Source: Bacteroidetes bacterium UBA955
GTDB lineage: Bacteria; Bacteroidota; Bacteroidia; NS11-12g; UBA955
DNA: 7,826 nucleotides
Assembly (NCBI GenBank): GCA_002293105.1
Contig: DBCP01000151.1
Location: 1-7,826 of the forward strand
Direction: 5' to 3'
How positions within the stretch are numbered: position 1 is the stretch's first letter; every line of letters starts with the position of its first letter. The notes under the pieces are model-generated. The model was not told the origin of the DNA. It saw only the letters and a program-made list of their open reading frames with translations, and did not search any database. This document shows, piece by piece, positions 5,458 through 7,826 of this stretch. The position numbers and the translations under genes were made by a program.

Positions 5458-7741
5458 ACAGGGTGGTGGTATAGCTGTAAGTTTTCTTGTTTTTCAACAC
5501 CACGGTGATTTTGATTTCGTCGCCGGCTGACCATTGAGTCATTCCCAAAGGAGTGATCGCCAAGGTGGGCAAGCCCAATCCGCTGCCCAGTTGAACGGTG
5601 ATATTGCTCTCAATGGCACCGTGTTTTTTGGATGCGATGGTAACCACAGCGTCCTCCAACGGTTGTAAAATCGAGAAGCTCCATCGCTCAAACGTTAACA
5701 TGCTTGGTGAAGCACCCGCTGCAGGCCAGCACACAAAATGGTCTCTGTAATACTGTGTGTCGATGGCCATTATGTTCTTATCGGCCAACCAAAACACTGA
5801 ATTATTCTCCGCACAACCAAAGCCATAGTTTAGCATACCTGGATGGGTTAATAAACGGCGGTTGTACAATTCTTCGCTTTTCGTATCACTCATCAAAACG
5901 GTGGTGCTTTGCGCAGGGTTGGCTTCCAATACTGCAGTTCCGTAAATGGCTGCATCGGCGGCCGCGGTAGTAAAGCACTTGTGTGTTTCGGGTTTGGGTT
6001 CGCGACTGAAAACGCCCACTGGTGCATACATGGTTGCGGCTTGCATACAGGCAATGTGTTTGTCTTGATCGAACTGAATGCCTTTGGTTACGCCTGAGTT
6101 TTGACGGAAATAATTGATGCGATCCGTGATTTTGCGCAATGTTGAATCAGGCAAAGTTCCCGAAGTACACGTTTTGCTGTTTCCATTCCAACCCGTTTGG
6201 GCCACTTTTTTGCCTTTGATTGTAGCGTAGCCGATTTTACTGCCCTTGTACCGAACGTCGAAGTCGGTTTTCGCCAATCGCACCTGCAATGCTGGTAAGC
6301 CCAAAAATTTGGGATTCTCTTTCTGCAAGCGATAGTAGCAACCCCAAGCCGCTTCCAATAGCCCTTCCTTCATCAAGGAATCAGATGCGCGCGCCAACAA
6401 TCCCTGTTGCATGGGCTTCAATGTAGTATTTTTTGGGAAGTCTTTGATGACAGAGTCGCTGAGCGATAAAATTCTTGCCCAGTCGTAGTATGCGATTTTT
6501 TGTTTGGTCCACGCGTTGAATGTATTCAAACGATATTTTTTCAAATTCGCATTTTTGGGGTATTTGTTCGCCCCGTGATCCATCAGCATAGCAATTAGGC
6601 GATGACTGATGGCTGTTGGCGGATTGTTCAACAATACTTCCAGTTTTTTCTCATCAATTTGGGCCGATTTGAACTGGATAGGGTACCACTTGTAAAAGAA
6701 GAAAACGGTGCCCCCTTTGGCGTTGTTACTCAAGTAATATTCCAAGCATTGGTTTATAAAAGCAAACGAATCCTTCATCAAAAATGGATCGGTGCTGTTC
6801 TTCGATTTGCGGTCTAACAAATCTATTTTTCGATTGTAGAAGTCGATAAATACCGATTCTGCCTCTGTCCAGTCATTGTTTTGGGCCAAATAACCCATTC
6901 GATTCAAATAGTAATTGTTCTGCTCGTGCAAATAAAAGGTATCGCTAGGAAAGAAGAACAATGCTTTGGTCAGGAGCTGGTTGTACATCTGGCTGTAGCC
7001 GGTATTGGCCCGTGTTGTTGCCAAATCAACGTCGATCATCGAACGTTCCCAGCCCAACAATTTTTGGTTTAAAGGAAAAACCGACAACCCCATTTCACAG
7101 TAAATCAATGCGCTGTCTGTAAGCTTGCGTTCATTCAAATAATAATCGGTAAGTACCTCAAAAGCCTCTCTTACATAGGTTTTCTTGTGCTTGCCCTCGG
7201 CATTGGCCAAGTAATTCATGTTGGCCACCTTACGCATCGTTTTTACAGCATCCAAGTTTTGCTTTAATAGCCAATAACAATGTCCTGCCATTCCTAGGGC
7301 GATGGTATCGCCGGTTAAGTCAAAGCTTGTTTTGTACATTTGTAAGGCACGGGGGTAGCGACCTTGTCCGTAATTGCTAATGGCTTCCTTGTTATTGGCG
7401 ACAACCAATGCATTGAATCGCACACCATATTGCTCGAAGTAGCTGCCATCATTGTCGTAGGCCTTGGCTTTCACCGCGCTCTTCATCGCCTCCTTAAAAT
7501 AGTCCACATCGCCTTTTCTGTACTTATCGATCTGATACATCTCATACTCGGAAATGGCCTTGATATACCAAAGTTCAGCTTCCGTTTTGTCGTCTTCCAA
7601 GCCCTTTGCGCTCATTTTTTGTGCGTCTACGTACTTGGCGGCGGTAAAATATTCTCTCGACTTGAGGACAGCCTTAGTTTGTGCTTGTGCCAATCCGATG
7701 ATGCACAGCGTTAGGGAAAGGATTAGGATACGGATGTTCAT
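5453..7741 (-). CDS. Secreted TPR-repeat protein with C-terminal CAP/SCP-like domain
   Basis: A protein of 762 residues that I cannot assign to a characterised gene. It starts with a signal peptide: Arg4, a hydrophobic core, and AQA (18-20) before Gln21, a cut site of the kind frequent in Bacteroidota; Cys13 lacks a lipobox. TPR-like helical pairs are visible at about 28-70, 120-180 and 195-225, followed by a long, probably helical region to about 480. From about 535 the sequence resembles bacterial CAP (SCP/PR-1, PF00188-like) proteins: INYFRQNSGV (542-551), a helix ending in MYAPVGVFS, THKC (586-589), and SEELYNRRLL (622-631) where relatives have HRRWIL. A WPAAGASP...RWSFSI block and an Ig-like tail (672-762) resemble what follows CAP in related proteins. 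Cysteines at 525, 565, 589, 643 and 671 could form disulfides in the periplasm or outside. There is no type IX sorting domain at the end. ATG 7741 is preferred over TTG 7750. Function unknown. Confidence 0.8.
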   Translation of the reverse strand: MNIRILILSLTLCIIGLAQAQTKAVLKSREYFTAAKYVDAQKMSAKGLEDDKTEAELWYIKAISEYEMYQIDKYRKGDVDYFKEAMKSAVKAKAYDNDGSYFEQYGVRFNALVVANNKEAISNYGQGRYPRALQMYKTSFDLTGDTIALGMAGHCYWLLKQNLDAVKTMRKVANMNYLANAEGKHKKTYVREAFEVLTDYYLNERKLTDSALIYCEMGLSVFPLNQKLLGWERSMIDVDLATTRANTGYSQMYNQLLTKALFFFPSDTFYLHEQNNYYLNRMGYLAQNNDWTEAESVFIDFYNRKIDLLDRKSKNSTDPFLMKDSFAFINQCLEYYLSNNAKGGTVFFFYKWYPIQFKSAQIDEKKLEVLLNNPPTAISHRLIAMLMDHGANKYPKNANLKKYRLNTFNAWTKQKIAYYDWARILSLSDSVIKDFPKNTTLKPMQQGLLARASDSLMKEGLLEAAWGCYYRLQKENPKFLGLPALQVRLAKTDFDVRYKGSKIGYATIKGKKVAQTGWNGNSKTCTSGTLPDSTLRKITDRINYFRQNSGVTKGIQFDQDKHIACMQAATMYAPVGVFSREPKPETHKCFTTAAADAAIYGTAVLEANPAQSTTVLMSDTKSEELYNRRLLTHPGMLNYGFGCAENNSVFWLADKNIMAIDTQYYRDHFVCWPAAGASPSMLTFERWSFSILQPLEDAVVTIASKKHGAIESNITVQLGSGLGLPTLAITPLGMTQWSAGDEIKITVVLKNKKTYSYTTTLF

Positions 7742-7826
7742 GGTTTTCAATGAGACCTATTACAAATAAAAGAATTACCAAGCACAAAATCACATGGCGT
7801 TGGTAATCGGTGTAAAAAAAGAAAAA
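7742..7826. other. Upstream region of the TPR/CAP gene, reaching the window edge
   Basis: These 85 bases precede the TPR/CAP ATG (minus strand). The nearest -7-like string on that strand is TTTATTTG (7770-7763, one mismatch to TAnnTTTG). The nearest upstream TTTG is only 14 bases away instead of about 19, so I do not call a promoter. The edge is A-rich on the + strand (7814-7826). No coding region is supported here. Confidence 0.5.
7774..7807. repeat. Inverted repeat ATTACCAA-18-TTGGTAAT
   Basis: The arms ATTACCAA (7774-7781) and TTGGTAAT (7800-7807) are perfect 8-base inverted repeats around an 18-base spacer. The repeat lies 33 bases upstream of the TPR/CAP start codon. The arm spacing could suit a dimeric DNA-binding regulator or a loose hairpin. 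Neither orientation has the GC-rich stem plus T-run expected of an intrinsic terminator. Confidence 0.55.

Noticed and set aside
1..7826. Search by eye for CRISPR arrays, insertion sequences, integrase or attachment sites and phage or defence genes
   Set aside because: No repeated spacer pattern, transposase motif, or terminal inverted repeat was seen. The tRNA shows no duplicated 3' end within the window, so there is no sign of an integrated element.

Overview
The window looks like a chromosomal segment of a member of the Bacteroidota. Four things seen in the sequence point there: a C-terminal domain of the type IX secretion (gliding-motility-associated, type B) class, the gene order tig-clpP-clpX, a near-perfect Bacteroidota promoter (TTTG, 19 bases, TAnnTTTG), and a tRNA whose 3' CCA is not encoded. 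A signal peptide followed by Gln also fits the phylum. Genus or family cannot be assigned from this sequence alone.

Layout. Positions 1-443 (+) hold the 3' end of a secreted PKD-repeat protein that ends in a type IX sorting domain. Only 8 bases separate its stop from the stop of a convergent UMF1/ATG22-like MFS transporter (452-1744, -). A 132-base spacer follows. Next come the protein quality-control genes, all on the minus strand and read in the order tig (5249-3864), clpP (3825-3133), clpX (3127-1877). Directly upstream of tig is tRNA-Leu(UAG) (5402-5321, -). Upstream again is a large gene for a secreted TPR + CAP-like protein (7741-5453, -). The last 85 bases (7742-7826) are non-coding and carry an inverted repeat.

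How the genes work together. Trigger factor binds nascent chains at the ribosome exit. ClpX unfolds substrates and threads them into ClpP, so the three genes cover folding and degradation of cytosolic proteins. The best promoter in the window overlaps the stop codon of the TPR/CAP gene and points at the tRNA. I saw no comparable promoter between the tRNA and tig, so a tRNA-tig-clpP-clpX transcript is plausible but inferred.

Four starts differ from a naive longest-ORF reading. Tig most likely starts at GTG 5249; the longer frame would run through the tRNA. ClpP, the MFS protein and the TPR/CAP protein start at internal ATGs rather than at upstream TTGs.

Novelty. Most of the window is ordinary core genome and I see no evidence of a new defence, mobile or biosynthetic system. 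The least described item is the TPR/CAP protein, whose CAP-like domain has Asn-Arg-Arg where related bacterial CAP proteins usually carry His-Arg-Arg. No gene-free stretch exceeds 300 bases.
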